Source of the DNA: Vibrio renipiscarius | GTDB taxonomy: Bacteria > Pseudomonadota > Gammaproteobacteria > Enterobacterales > Vibrionaceae | Direction of reading: 5' to 3' | Assembly (NCBI RefSeq): GCF_000827885.1 | Contig: NZ_JTKH01000003.1 | Span: 451,918 to 515,917 of the forward strand | DNA length: 64,000 nucleotides | Part shown: piece by piece, positions 1 to 8,437 of the stretch | Layout of the letters: each line of letters starts with the position of its first letter | Position numbering within the stretch: the first letter of the stretch is position 1 | The notes under the pieces: model-generated | What the model was told of the DNA's origin: nothing | What the model saw: only the letters and a program-made list of their open reading frames with translations | The model's database searches: none | Position numbers and translations under genes: made by a program

Positions 1-100
1 GCAGTGGGAATACGTACTGCTTGTAATCAGACGCATCAATTTGGCCACGCAGGAACTCGGCTGCCCCCCAAAGTAGCTCTTCTAGTTTGTTTTTATTCAT
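1..100 (-). CDS. Second HsdM-like type I methyltransferase subunit, N-terminus only (partial)
   Basis: Only the first 33 codons are in the window and the gene runs off the left edge. The visible peptide begins MNKNKLEELLWGAAEFLRG and continues into an IDASDYKQYVFPL stretch, the typical start of the HsdM N-terminal helical domain. The upstream complete hsdM has the equivalent IDASDYKTYIFPI. Its ATG (98-100) overlaps the TGA of that gene (97-99) as ATGA, so the two are probably translationally coupled. Seen: two HsdM-type N-termini in tandem. Inferred: a two-M-subunit or duplicated type I restriction-modification operon with hsdS and hsdR further left. A methylase-related protein sharing only this domain cannot be excluded. 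Confidence 0.75.
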   Translation of the reverse strand, partial: MNKNKLEELLWGAAEFLRGQIDASDYKQYVFPL

Positions 101-1596
101 AGCTCAAAGCCCTCTTTGATTAACAAGGCTTCTAACTCTTGTTCAGCCACTTCTAATGCCGCTAATTTTTGCTGGAAATCTTTCAATACTTCTTCAACGG
201 TAATGGTTTCTTCTTCTAGCGGCTTTTGTACATAACGAGCGATGTTCAAGTTGAAATCGTTCTCTTCAATCTCGCTATGTGGCACCCAACGTGCGACACC
301 TTCAATGTCGTCAGCTTTAGGGCCTTTGGTGCGCATCTGCTGATAGATATCGTATATGTCGTCTGCTTGTGTTTCTGACAGTGTATTTTGCGCGCGACCT
401 TTGGTGAAGATTTCTTCCGCATTTACAATCAACACATGGTCTTTGTGCTCTTCTGGTCTTGCTTTACGCAACACAAGAATACAAGCAGGAATGCCCGTAC
501 CGTAGAATAGGTTTGATGCTACACCGATTACCGCCACGATGCGGTTTTCTTTTAGTAACTTGGTTCTGATTTTACCCTCTGCTCCACTACGGAAAAGTAC
601 GCCATGTGGCAGCACGACCGCCATGCGCCCTTTATCATTCAATGAAGCAAACATATGCTGCACCCAAGCGAAATCCCCGTTGGTTTTTGGTGCTAAGCCA
701 AAGCTTGCTCGGCCATAAGGATCACTTGTCCAATAGTCGTAACCCCACTCTTTTAAGCTAAATGGTGGGTTTGCGATTACGCAGTCAAAGTTTTCTAGTT
801 GGTCATTTTTCAAGAATTTAGGGTCACGAAGTGTATCACCACGAATGATTTCAAAGTCTTCTTGTCCGTGTAGGAACAAGTTCATTCGAGCAATAGCTTC
901 GGTAGTCAGGTTCTTCTCTTGACCTTTGATTTTAAGAAGACGTGGATCACCACCGTTCTCTTTAACATGGTGGATGGTTTCAAGCAGCATACCGCCTGTA
1001 CCACAAGCCGGGTCATATACACTTTCATTAGCTTGTGGGTCTAGAATATTGACCATAAGACGAACAATGGTACGTGGCGTATAGAACTCACCTGCTTTCT
1101 TGTTTGCTTTATCAGCAAAGCGCTTGATGAGGTATTCGTAAGCACGACCCATATCATCATTACGCACACTCGATACGCCAAGGTTAACCTTGTTGAAGTG
1201 ATTGAGTAATGTCGATAGCAGTTCGTCTGATAGGCGCTCTTTGTTGGTCCAGCTCGCATCACCAAAAATACCATGGAGCTGTGGGTTTTCTAGCTCAATG
1301 CCACGGAACGAATCTTTTAGGGCTTGACCGATATCCTTGGTTTCTGCAAACACATCTTTCCAATGACAGTTAGCTGGAATTTGGATGCGGTGAAACATAT
1401 CGCCTTTCGCAAGCTCTTCATCACCCACCTGCTCCAACGCCTCTTCGAACTCTTCATCGTAAACATCACAGATACGCTTAAAGAATAGGATTGGGAAGAT
1501 GTAGGTTTTGTAGTCTGAAGCGTCGATTGGACCCGTGATTATGTGGGCCGCATGCCAAAGGTGCGCTTCTAAGTCTTTGAGATTTATTAATGTCAT
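97..1596 (-). CDS. hsdM: Type I restriction-modification DNA methyltransferase subunit M
   Basis: This 499-residue N6-adenine DNA methyltransferase is the modification subunit of a type I R-M complex, which uses S-adenosylmethionine and takes its target specificity from HsdS. Seen: the HsdM N-terminal domain (about 10-140), AGEFYTPR at 168-175, SAM-binding motif I DPACGTGG at 195-202, and catalytic motif IV NPPF at 276-279. The length is normal for the family. The ATG overlaps the stop of the upstream HTH gene (ATGA) and its stop overlaps the start of a second HsdM-like gene, so all three form a tight minus-strand operon. The specificity and restriction subunits are not in the window. Confidence 0.93.
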   Translation of the reverse strand: MTLINLKDLEAHLWHAAHIITGPIDASDYKTYIFPILFFKRICDVYDEEFEEALEQVGDEELAKGDMFHRIQIPANCHWKDVFAETKDIGQALKDSFRGIELENPQLHGIFGDASWTNKERLSDELLSTLLNHFNKVNLGVSSVRNDDMGRAYEYLIKRFADKANKKAGEFYTPRTIVRLMVNILDPQANESVYDPACGTGGMLLETIHHVKENGGDPRLLKIKGQEKNLTTEAIARMNLFLHGQEDFEIIRGDTLRDPKFLKNDQLENFDCVIANPPFSLKEWGYDYWTSDPYGRASFGLAPKTNGDFAWVQHMFASLNDKGRMAVVLPHGVLFRSGAEGKIRTKLLKENRIVAVIGVASNLFYGTGIPACILVLRKARPEEHKDHVLIVNAEEIFTKGRAQNTLSETQADDIYDIYQQMRTKGPKADDIEGVARWVPHSEIEENDFNLNIARYVQKPLEEETITVEEVLKDFQQKLAALEVAEQELEALLIKEGFEL

Positions 1597-1769
1597 TGCT
1601 TACTCTTATTCTCTTCTATCCACGCTTCAAGGTCTTCACGTTTGAAGCGCCAAGAACCGCCGACTTTAAAACCAGGAAGCTTTCCTTCGCTTGCTAATCT
1701 ATATGCTGTTTTTTCGGCCAACTTTAGATAAGCAGCCACCTCTTTCAAGGTTAAAATTTGGTCTACCAT
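1593..1769 (-). CDS. Small excisionase/MerR-type helix-turn-helix protein
   Basis: A 58-residue protein starting MVDQILTLKEVAAYLKLAE and containing KVGGSWRFKREDLEAWIEE. This is the classic HTH_17/excisionase layout: a winged helix with a GSWRF wing and a closing DxxxWI helix. Its TGA overlaps the hsdM ATG by ATGA, so it is the first gene of the R-M operon. No strong Shine-Dalgarno sequence is visible. Family members bind DNA and regulate promoters or assist recombination. Its position just inside a promoter flanked by inverted boxes suggests it autoregulates the methyltransferase operon, which is inference. Confidence 0.82.
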   Translation of the reverse strand: MVDQILTLKEVAAYLKLAEKTAYRLASEGKLPGFKVGGSWRFKREDLEAWIEENKSKQ

Positions 1770-1776
1770 TCAGAGT

Positions 1777-1857
1777 GTTATCTCATGTTGGTTTTATTCA
1801 TCAGAATTAATGGTGAGAGAATATGGGAAAATTGGGGAATCGGCAATGTGAGATAAC
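1777..1857 (-). promoter_or_regulatory. Promoter of the HTH-hsdM operon flanked by inverted 9-bp boxes
   Basis: Read on the minus strand there is TTGCCG (1841-1846) and TATTCT (1818-1823) with a 17-bp spacer, a good sigma-70 match. GTTATCTCA lies at 1777-1785 in the leader and its exact reverse complement TGAGATAAC at 1849-1857 just upstream of the -35. The centres are 72 bp apart, close to seven helical turns. The layout suggests a repressor or looping operator pair. The binding protein is unknown; the HTH gene just downstream is the obvious candidate. Confidence 0.6.
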
Positions 1858-1880
1858 TCAATACAAGACTGAGTGCATAG

Positions 1881-1919
1881 AAAAAATACAAATGCCCACC
1901 AGCTTTCGCTGGTGGGTAT
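1881..1919 (-). terminator. Rho-independent terminator of the helicase gene
   Basis: A 12-bp stem (1892-1903 with 1908-1919, TTTC loop on the plus strand) is followed on the minus strand by a run of six T (1881-1886). It lies just after the helicase stop codon and separates that gene from the R-M operon promoter. Confidence 0.85.
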
Positions 1920-2028
1920 TCATTCTATTAGTAGCATTTCATAACTATCAATACGGTGATTGCTTGAACGATAGCCTCACCGCGATGTTGACAATTCAGT
2001 GACTACAGAGTTTAAGACAAGCACTCAC

Positions 2029-5000
2029 CTAGGGAGTTAGCAATGTCTCTTTGCATTGTATGGGACTCTCGCATAGTGGATAGTCATTCGTACTAAAGTG
2101 ATTCAACTTTCTGTATGTTTTGTCAAAATAGCGCTTGTCGGACCAAACCTGAATATCGCCGATGACAAACAAGTGTTTTTTGGCTCGGGTAACAGCTACG
2201 TTCAACAAATTTGGTTTTGAAGAAGCCCAAGATGCCCCGCCACTGTTTTTAATGTCGCAACCGAGAACCAAAATAACGGTATCATTCTCCTTGCCTTGAA
2301 AGGTGTGCACAGTCCCTACGTTGTATTTCAGAAAGTTATTAAACTCCTTTTCATTCCAACTCGAGCTACTAAGCAGCTCTGACTTGCTACGCCTCAGATC
2401 TTCTTTCAACTCTTTTCTTACCGCTTTAAATGGTGTTATTAAATAGATGCTGCTTAAGTCGCCATTGTGCGCTGCTAATTCGAGTAAAAGGGCTTTAACA
2501 TCTTCACCCAACTCACGTTTATACTGTTTGTGTACACAGTCTCCTTGTGAATCATTCCAGCTATTATGTCCTAAAGCCTTATGAATTCTTGGCTCAACGT
2601 CTTTATCGTTGTCAGAACCATGTATCATTCGATTGTTATAAGCTATTTCATTCGAAATGCTAAACATTGGCTCGATACATCGGCGATGTACCCATAACGG
2701 GATGCCTATCCATTGTTCTTCACCATCCATATCTATCATACAGCCATACGGATTAACGCGATCAGCTAACGTCTGAACTGACCACATACAAGGGTCCCAC
2801 TTCTCTGATTTTTCTTGCAACTTAGATTTCATTAAGTAGTCAATCAGCTCTGGTGGCGATGTAAACACAGGTTCAATTTGCAGAGGGTCTCCAACAACCA
2901 CCGCTCGCTTAGCACGAAGCAAACCACCTACCGCAGATTGTGGTACAGCTTGCCCTGCCTCATCAATCATGAGCCAACCTAGAGATTCTGGCGGCAGCTT
3001 AGAAAACATATTTCCCAATGAAGCAAAAGTCGTCGAGACCACGGGGACAAACATAAATAGTATCTGCCAAATCTCCAGAGCATTCTCGCGACTCTTCCCT
3101 AATACAACATCATTGATTTTTCTTATCTGTGATAGAAAAGTACTCTGTTTGCTGGCTTCTATCAGCCAAGCCTCGTGCAGTTGTAACGCAGCCGAGTAGA
3201 TGTCAGACCGCAATTCATTAATAGTCACGTGTTGCCAGCATGCGTGCCTCTGCCTATCATGTCCCTCGATATCATCAGTCACTTCCGGTAAGTGATATCC
3301 TTTAAACTCCGTTCTATAGGCATCTAACTCATCTAAAAACTTCTGCTTTTTAAGCTCTTTAGATTGAATATCAACCTGCTGCTGTAAAATTTTCTTTGTA
3401 CATCCTTTTCTCTCGATTTCTTTGGAATCAACATTACCAATAATCAAGCGAATAGATTTTTTGACATTTTCGTACTCACCGAGTTTTTGAGATAGTGAAG
3501 CCTTATATTGTTTATTTTTCTTAGTATTAAAGAACCGACTAAACCAACCAGGCGAGTTAACCTTCAATAGCTCAAGGGAAATTGAAATTTCTTCTTCCCT
3601 TCTCACTTCAGCATTTCTTGTTGAGCGAAGGACATCTAGCTCTACAGAGAGCGTATGAACATGGTTTTCTAGCTCATCTAGAACTAGGTTCATTTGATGC
3701 AAATCAGCATCAAATTGATGTCCATCGAAAGTCTTTTGCAGGCTATCAAAATAGGCTAACTTGTCATTCAACTCATGGAAACGAGATAATTTCTCGTTAA
3801 AGGTCTTTTTGGCAATGTGAAAAGAGGGCCCGGTATAAGTTGAGCGATATTGCCAAAAATTCAAGAAGTCTAAAGAGGGCTCTCTAACCGCTGGTTCATT
3901 GCCTTTTTCATAGTGATATTTAAAGAAAAAGCGATCGAGAAACCTTTGCCTCTTTTTATAAGCTCCCATAGCAGCTGAGATATTTCCCCAGCTCTGCTTT
4001 TTATCGTCCAAAGGTTGTAAACGACCTTTCTTTTCATCAGCACTAACTTGATTTGCTACAGAACGAAAAAAACTGGTATTAACATATCTATCAGCTATCG
4101 ACTTTGCTTGAGGAAGCTCTTTTGAGATATTTTCAACGGCGGCATTGTTCGATGACGCCACGACCATTTCAAAATCAGTAAGTTCTTTAACAAGGAACCC
4201 TTCTGGACTTAACCCATCGCTAGCTTTCGAAAAGGAAGCTAATACTTTCGCTCTCTCAACAATATTTTGTGCAATTATATCCCGCAATAACGTCGTTTTA
4301 CCTGTGCCTGGAGGACCATTAACCGAGATCACTCCACCTGCTTTCAGCTCCTTGAATACCGTATTGATGGCAAACTGCTGCATTAAAGACATGTTATGCG
4401 CGGGCTCTGTCAGCCACCTTCCTTCTGGTGTTTCTTTGGGGTTCAAGTGATTATGAATCAACGGTATCGAATCGTTGGTATACAGATCAACATGCTTATG
4501 ACTGGATTGTCCCAAGTAGGTTTGAAGGGGCTGGCTGGCCTTGCCAGTAGAAATCGCATTAATGGCCCGCTCTATATCTCGAATATAAAAGCTGTTTAGA
4601 ATAGGTAACTGAGATTCGTCTTCTTTCGATGAATCATCATTATCGTCTTCAATTTTTCCTGGAGCCTTTTTGTTCTCCAAAAGATTGTCTGACTTCGCCT
4701 CATACTCATAAAAAGCCATTTGAAACGGGTAAACCTTTGAGTGCTCTGAAAGCAACAAATCTTGATTAGAAATACCAGCCCATTGGTAAAGCCCCTCAAC
4801 CAAGCCCATTAGACTTTTCACACAAAGAGTATGCCTTCCCTCTGAGCTAGGATGGTTAGGCAAGGTGGCTTCCCAGCGATCCACAAACTCGTTAAGATCG
4901 TCACACCGACTATCAAATCGTTCCTGAGATATACTCCCAGCCCTTCCCCTTAGTAACTCTGCCAAAGCCCACGGTAGCGTGCTTACCGAAAAGGTATCCA

Positions 5001-5391
5001 ACCGAGGGGTACCAAACTCATCCAACATCAATTTAGCAAAGCAAGACGCACCCTCATTATCTCTTCTTTGCTCTATTTCTTCAGAGGCACAATCCTCCTG
5101 GCTGCGGGTAGAAAAGTACTCCGCAACTTTTTTATCTATCGCCGATTTATCGAATAATCCCAGATATAGTGTATAAGTACACTTTTTGCCTGGGGTAAGG
5201 CCAAGTAAATCACGAGCCGCTGGATCTAGCCACGGAAGTAGATGGTTACCACGAGACTTCAACTCGTGACACGACACATTTACTGGTGCAATTTTACTGT
5301 CGTCTTTATCTGGTACTGAGTAGGCTTGAAAAAACTCCACTAAATGCCAGGATTTCAATATATTTATCGAGTCTTCTTTTCTACTATCCAC
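2029..5391 (-). CDS. Large SF1 (Upf1/Dna2-type) helicase with long central insertion
   Basis: A 1120-residue superfamily 1 helicase. Seen: Walker A GPPGTGKTT at 359-367, Walker B IDEAGQ at 809-814, motif III VVGDPLQIEP near 832-841, motif V VGTVHTFQGKENDT at 1025-1038, and motif VI NVAVTRAKKHLFVIGD at 1064-1079. About 400 residues separate the early helicase motifs from Walker B; parts of this insertion (about 530-700) are Lys/Glu-rich and look coiled-coil. The N-terminal 340 residues match no domain I recognise. No nuclease motif is evident. It is a single gene with its own terminator beside a type I R-M operon, so a role in phage or plasmid defence is plausible but inferred. An RNA-processing role is the alternative. 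Confidence 0.85.
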   Translation of the reverse strand: MDSRKEDSINILKSWHLVEFFQAYSVPDKDDSKIAPVNVSCHELKSRGNHLLPWLDPAARDLLGLTPGKKCTYTLYLGLFDKSAIDKKVAEYFSTRSQEDCASEEIEQRRDNEGASCFAKLMLDEFGTPRLDTFSVSTLPWALAELLRGRAGSISQERFDSRCDDLNEFVDRWEATLPNHPSSEGRHTLCVKSLMGLVEGLYQWAGISNQDLLLSEHSKVYPFQMAFYEYEAKSDNLLENKKAPGKIEDDNDDSSKEDESQLPILNSFYIRDIERAINAISTGKASQPLQTYLGQSSHKHVDLYTNDSIPLIHNHLNPKETPEGRWLTEPAHNMSLMQQFAINTVFKELKAGGVISVNGPPGTGKTTLLRDIIAQNIVERAKVLASFSKASDGLSPEGFLVKELTDFEMVVASSNNAAVENISKELPQAKSIADRYVNTSFFRSVANQVSADEKKGRLQPLDDKKQSWGNISAAMGAYKKRQRFLDRFFFKYHYEKGNEPAVREPSLDFLNFWQYRSTYTGPSFHIAKKTFNEKLSRFHELNDKLAYFDSLQKTFDGHQFDADLHQMNLVLDELENHVHTLSVELDVLRSTRNAEVRREEEISISLELLKVNSPGWFSRFFNTKKNKQYKASLSQKLGEYENVKKSIRLIIGNVDSKEIERKGCTKKILQQQVDIQSKELKKQKFLDELDAYRTEFKGYHLPEVTDDIEGHDRQRHACWQHVTINELRSDIYSAALQLHEAWLIEASKQSTFLSQIRKINDVVLGKSRENALEIWQILFMFVPVVSTTFASLGNMFSKLPPESLGWLMIDEAGQAVPQSAVGGLLRAKRAVVVGDPLQIEPVFTSPPELIDYLMKSKLQEKSEKWDPCMWSVQTLADRVNPYGCMIDMDGEEQWIGIPLWVHRRCIEPMFSISNEIAYNNRMIHGSDNDKDVEPRIHKALGHNSWNDSQGDCVHKQYKRELGEDVKALLLELAAHNGDLSSIYLITPFKAVRKELKEDLRRSKSELLSSSSWNEKEFNNFLKYNVGTVHTFQGKENDTVILVLGCDIKNSGGASWASSKPNLLNVAVTRAKKHLFVIGDIQVWSDKRYFDKTYRKLNHFSTNDYPLCESPIQCKETLLTP

Positions 5392-5523
5392 GAATTAACG
5401 CCTATCAATACCATCAAATATCATTAAGTTACGATAATATACAGCCTGATTGCATAAGGCGATGAAGAATGACAAAAGACTGATAGAGTGTGACGGCTCC
5501 CTTAAATACAAAGCGGCATTGAA

Positions 5524-5700
5524 TTACCTTAAAGCTAGACACTCCTCCATCCACTCATCCACTTCACCTTCCACCCAGGCCACGGCCCTATCCCCCAAAC
5601 TGATGGATTTTGGAAACTCACCATCATTCATTTTTCGGTAAATCGCTGAACGGCTTAATGCTGTTTTTTCCATTACTTCTTTTAGTTTTAGAAATCTCAT
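5524..5700 (-). CDS. AlpA-family DNA-binding transcriptional regulator
   Basis: A 58-residue protein (MRFLKLKEVMEKTALSRSAI at the N-terminus, then YRKMNDGEFP and a VDEWMEE end), the standard AlpA/prophage CP4-57 regulator form. AGGAGG at 5709-5714 sits 8 nt upstream of this ATG on the minus strand, so this start is preferred to one further upstream. AlpA proteins act as excision or integrase regulators in P4-like elements and in Vibrio pathogenicity islands, often beside RadC-like genes, as here. It diverges from the RadC/DUF2787 group and lies upstream of the helicase gene. Confidence 0.88.
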   Translation of the reverse strand: MRFLKLKEVMEKTALSRSAIYRKMNDGEFPKSISLGDRAVAWVEGEVDEWMEECLALR

Positions 5701-5849
5701 GGGACGTCCTCCTATGGCTGTGGTCCTCATGGGATAAGCAAGTTCGGTAAAAAAAAGTAGCATCGGCACATGGTGCACACAATCAAAAATTCTTCAGGTA
5801 TATGTCATCTCTGTGAATCTATTCCATGACTGATACAGGAAGCCTGAAT

Positions 5850-6326
5850 ATGTCCCATTTTCCCCGTTACGGTAGTTTGTTACCTCAAAAAGAATATGAG
5901 CACCGTGTGCTCGAAGAAGCCGCTGAAATACTCAAAGATCGTTATGTTCGTGGTGATGCTTTTTCAAGTCCCGCGGCAACCTCTGATTACTTACGTTTTA
6001 AACTGGCAGGGTATGAACATGAAGTTTTCGCGGTCATGTTCTTAGACAATCAGCACCGCTTGATTGAGTTTAAAGAGCTGTTTCGTGGCACGGTTGATTC
6101 CGCAAGCGTTTATCCTCGCGAAGTAGTGAAAGAAGCACTGCTCGTTAACGCCGCTGCGGTGATCTTCGCCCATAACCATCCTTCCGGCGATCCTGAACCA
6201 TCACAATCGGACAAACGGATCACTGGGCGTTTAAAAGAAGCGCTCTCGCTGGTGGACATTCGAGTGCTTGACCATTTCGTGGTAGGTGACAGTTGCATCT
6301 CATTTGCTGAGAGGGGGTTGCTATGA
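5850..6326 (+). CDS. RadC-like JAB/MPN domain protein
   Basis: A short 158-residue RadC-family protein, as found on mobile islands; chromosomal RadC is longer with an N-terminal HhH region. Seen: the JAMM zinc motif [14 protein letters not shown] with H108, H110, S118 and D121, preceded by a typical RadC-like beta/alpha segment. The start at 5850 is preferred over 5826 because AGGAAG (5837-5842) is correctly spaced for it. Its stop overlaps the next gene's ATG (ATGA), so the two are coupled. The fold is that of metal-dependent isopeptidase-like hydrolases, but the activity of RadC proteins is not settled and a role in the element's biology is inferred. Confidence 0.9.
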   Translation: MSHFPRYGSLLPQKEYEHRVLEEAAEILKDRYVRGDAFSSPAATSDYLRFKLAGYEHEVFAVMFLDNQHRLIEFKELFRGTVDSASVYPREVVKEALLVNAAAVIFAHNHPSGDPEPSQSDKRITGRLKEALSLVDIRVLDHFVVGDSCISFAERGLL

Positions 6327-6751
6327 TCATCGATGATTACCGAGGTATCCGGTTGCCAATCAGCTTTTGTGAAACGATAGATAACCTATTGGCACGTTTC
6401 GAGGTTCCTGATGATGCAAAACGCCTAGTATTCAACTTTAGAGATCCGACATACTATCAATCCAGAATGGGACTACATCCTGTCGAAATACAATTAAGCA
6501 GAGACAATGATCGGGCGCCTTGGTCATTCGCGTTTCTCGCCAGCTTTTCTTATCAAAGCAATAGTACCCATTCCCTTGATGTCGAGTTGTATTTTCATTT
6601 ACGTAACCATTGGTGTTATCAGCCCGATGCTGGCACTGCTGATCTCTCACAGCCTGCTGTTTTAGATCTTTTCAACACCTGGTGCACAGCACTAGAGCGA
6701 CACATAAATCGCCGAGCATTCAGCGATATCCAGTTAAGCCAAATCAGTTAA
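6323..6751 (+). CDS. DUF2787 family protein (first copy)
   Basis: A 142-residue protein of unknown function. It contains [20 protein letters not shown] followed by EIQL, which matches LVFNFRDSSYSAEAGGFHPV-EIAI in the neighbouring gene at 6798; the two are paralogues of the DUF2787 family typical of Vibrio islands. The ATG overlaps the RadC-like stop (ATGA), indicating co-translation. No signal peptide or membrane segment is visible. Compared with the second copy, the central region (residues 60-110) is diverged. Confidence 0.82.
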   Translation: MIIDDYRGIRLPISFCETIDNLLARFEVPDDAKRLVFNFRDPTYYQSRMGLHPVEIQLSRDNDRAPWSFAFLASFSYQSNSTHSLDVELYFHLRNHWCYQPDAGTADLSQPAVLDLFNTWCTALERHINRRAFSDIQLSQIS

Positions 6752-6797
6752 ACCCTTTTCTGTTCACTTTAATCTTACCTTTGTAGGAGGCATCACC

Positions 6798-7241
6798 ATG
6801 TCTGATATTTTGTTTAATGCTTCAAGCTTGCCTGTTTCAAAATCACTCCATTCCCTTCTGAGTAAAAGTCTTATCGAGAAGCTCGCTGAAGAGGAGCATA
6901 TTGCCACCAGCACTTATCTCGTATTTAACTTTCGTGATAGTTCCTACAGCGCTGAAGCGGGCGGTTTTCATCCTGTTGAAATTGCTATTGCTCAATCAAG
7001 TGATGGGCGATGGAATATTGAATACGCGACAGATTTTGCGTACGTGGGTAGTGCTTATCCTGAGCTGGAACGTTGTCTCGACTTCGACTTTCGAGATCAG
7101 TCGTTTTATGCTCAGTACAGTGGGTGGGCGCCAATGAAAGGAAATATCTCAGCCATCGAGCTTTATCAGTTATGGGAAAGTAACTTTCTTACTTACGCCG
7201 ATATGGAGGTGTATGACCAGGTTTCTGTTACGCCGCAATGA
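6798..7241 (+). CDS. DUF2787 family protein (second copy)
   Basis: A 147-residue DUF2787 protein with the family block LVFNFRDSSYSAEAGGFHPV at about residues 42-61, then a conserved aromatic half (DFAYVG, DFDFRDQSFYAQYSGW). A strong Shine-Dalgarno TAGGAGG lies a few bases before the ATG. It follows the first copy by 46 bp and is probably in the same transcript; an AT-rich hairpin near 7365-7411 may end it. The function is unknown. It appears cytosolic. Confidence 0.88.
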   Translation: MSDILFNASSLPVSKSLHSLLSKSLIEKLAEEEHIATSTYLVFNFRDSSYSAEAGGFHPVEIAIAQSSDGRWNIEYATDFAYVGSAYPELERCLDFDFRDQSFYAQYSGWAPMKGNISAIELYQLWESNFLTYADMEVYDQVSVTPQ

Positions 7242-7364
7242 ACTTCTCTGAGTTACTTTGCCAATAGCAACAACGCATTCACACCGTGGATTGATGTGCT
7301 CACTGAGCACGTTAGATTGAAGGTAAAACCCAGTGTTTGGCCGTGATAAAAAGCCAAAATAAAA

Positions 7365-7411
7365 TGCCAATATAGTGTGCCATTTGAGGCTCTATATCGG
7401 CATATTTTATT
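7365..7411 (+). terminator. Possible terminator after the RadC/DUF2787 operon
   Basis: An imperfect stem TGCCAATATAG (7365-7375) with CTATATCGGCA (7392-7402) is followed by TATTTTATT. The stem is AT-rich with one bulged/mismatched pair, so it is a weak to moderate terminator. Confidence 0.45.
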
Positions 7412-7497
7412 ACAAACGCTCGCCTTTGAGAGAGCAACAAACCCTTGTGGTACAAGGGCTGAGTGCCATCTAAGAACCGAGCATAGGCAAACTGGAC

Positions 7498-7929
7498 TTA
7501 CAACTTGCTAAGCGCTTGTTTTGCCATGTTATACGCTTCGTTCAACGCTTGATGCATACTTGGGGTTGCTCTGATTACCTCGACGTATTTCTCGCCTCGG
7601 AGTGCATCTACCTGTTGCCATAAGTCGCGATTCGCTACTGGCTTTTTGTCTGACTTTCGCCAACCTTTTTGCTTCCAGGTATCAATCCACTCGTTAAACC
7701 CACGAACACAAAAATCACTGCTGGTGTAGATGACATCGCCATCACGCGCATACTGCATGCACTCCACCAGCGCAATCAGCTCTAGCTCTGTATTACTGGT
7801 GTATCCCTGCATCGGTAAACATTGCTGGTCCATTAACTCACCAGCTTTGTCGTACACCACCAAACCAATTCCACCATCGACACTGGACGCCGTGACTGCA
7901 ATATACAATGCGCATGATTCATTTTTCAT
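7498..7929 (-). CDS. RNase HI-family protein with degenerate active site
   Basis: A 143-residue protein clearly homologous to RNase HI: the segment WKQKGWRKSDKKPVANRDLW (85-104) matches the conserved basic handle and following helix of bacterial RnhA. In alignment by eye the carboxylate equivalent to E48 (E50 here) and to D70 (D72) are kept, but the D10 position is A14 (TAS instead of TDG) and the D134 position is N134; the flexible-loop His is also lost. Family knowledge says these residues bind the two catalytic metals, so cleavage activity is doubtful. The start at 7929 is chosen from the AAAAGGAA upstream of the ATG. A longer reading to 8034 lacks support. RNase H-like genes are known in Vibrio islands with AlpA and RadC. 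Confidence 0.82.
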   Translation of the reverse strand: MKNESCALYIAVTASSVDGGIGLVVYDKAGELMDQQCLPMQGYTSNTELELIALVECMQYARDGDVIYTSSDFCVRGFNEWIDTWKQKGWRKSDKKPVANRDLWQQVDALRGEKYVEVIRATPSMHQALNEAYNMAKQALSKL

Positions 7930-8045
7930 TGTTTGTTCCTTTTCTATTTTGACAACGCAACGTGCTTGTCTCTCATCAGATAAGGATGTGATGTGAAAAA
8001 TGAAGTACGCTCGCATCACCGTGCCCTGAACCATAAGGACACGTT

Positions 8046-8297
8046 ATGACCACCTTTTCTCCGCTACGCGAGAAGATCTTAAAGGCCCTACTGAAAGCCG
8101 CCCTCGCAGGCTATCACCATCTCAGTGCCCACTTTCAAAAGGTCAAAGCTGAAATGACAGAACTCAGTGACCACGATTTATTTGAAGAAACAAAGCATCA
8201 CCCCACCCTGCACTTACGCAGCCTCTTGGCAAGCTTTGAGCTCATCCAGCGTGGCTACTATCTCAGCGATATTCGTGACGTGAGGAATGACCTTTAA
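8046..8297 (+). CDS. Small hypothetical protein
   Basis: An 83-residue, helix-rich protein (MTTFSPLREKILKALLKAAL at the N-terminus) that I do not recognise. AAGGACACGTT precedes the ATG, giving a plausible ribosome site. It diverges from the RNase H-like gene with only 116 bp between the two starts, so both promoters must lie in 7930-8045. No signal peptide, no cysteine motif and no obvious DNA-binding motif are visible. Confidence 0.6.
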   Translation: MTTFSPLREKILKALLKAALAGYHHLSAHFQKVKAEMTELSDHDLFEETKHHPTLHLRSLLASFELIQRGYYLSDIRDVRNDL

Positions 8298-8437
8298 CTT
8301 CATGCCACAAGTAATCTGCGTGTCAATTCACAAAACCATACCAATAAAATTGAGTGAGACATTATCTGTCTCACTCGTCCGTATTCTTTCACCAATTAAC
8401 AGCAACGTGCTCTACGTGCAGGTCGAGGATAAAGCAA

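Noticed and set aside
4145..4599. Plus-strand readings inside the helicase gene
   Set aside because: They are antisense to the conserved Walker A region and have no ribosome site; shadows of the helicase.
5450..5641. Plus-strand reading over the AlpA-like gene
   Set aside because: It overlaps the well-supported minus-strand AlpA gene with its AGGAGG site.
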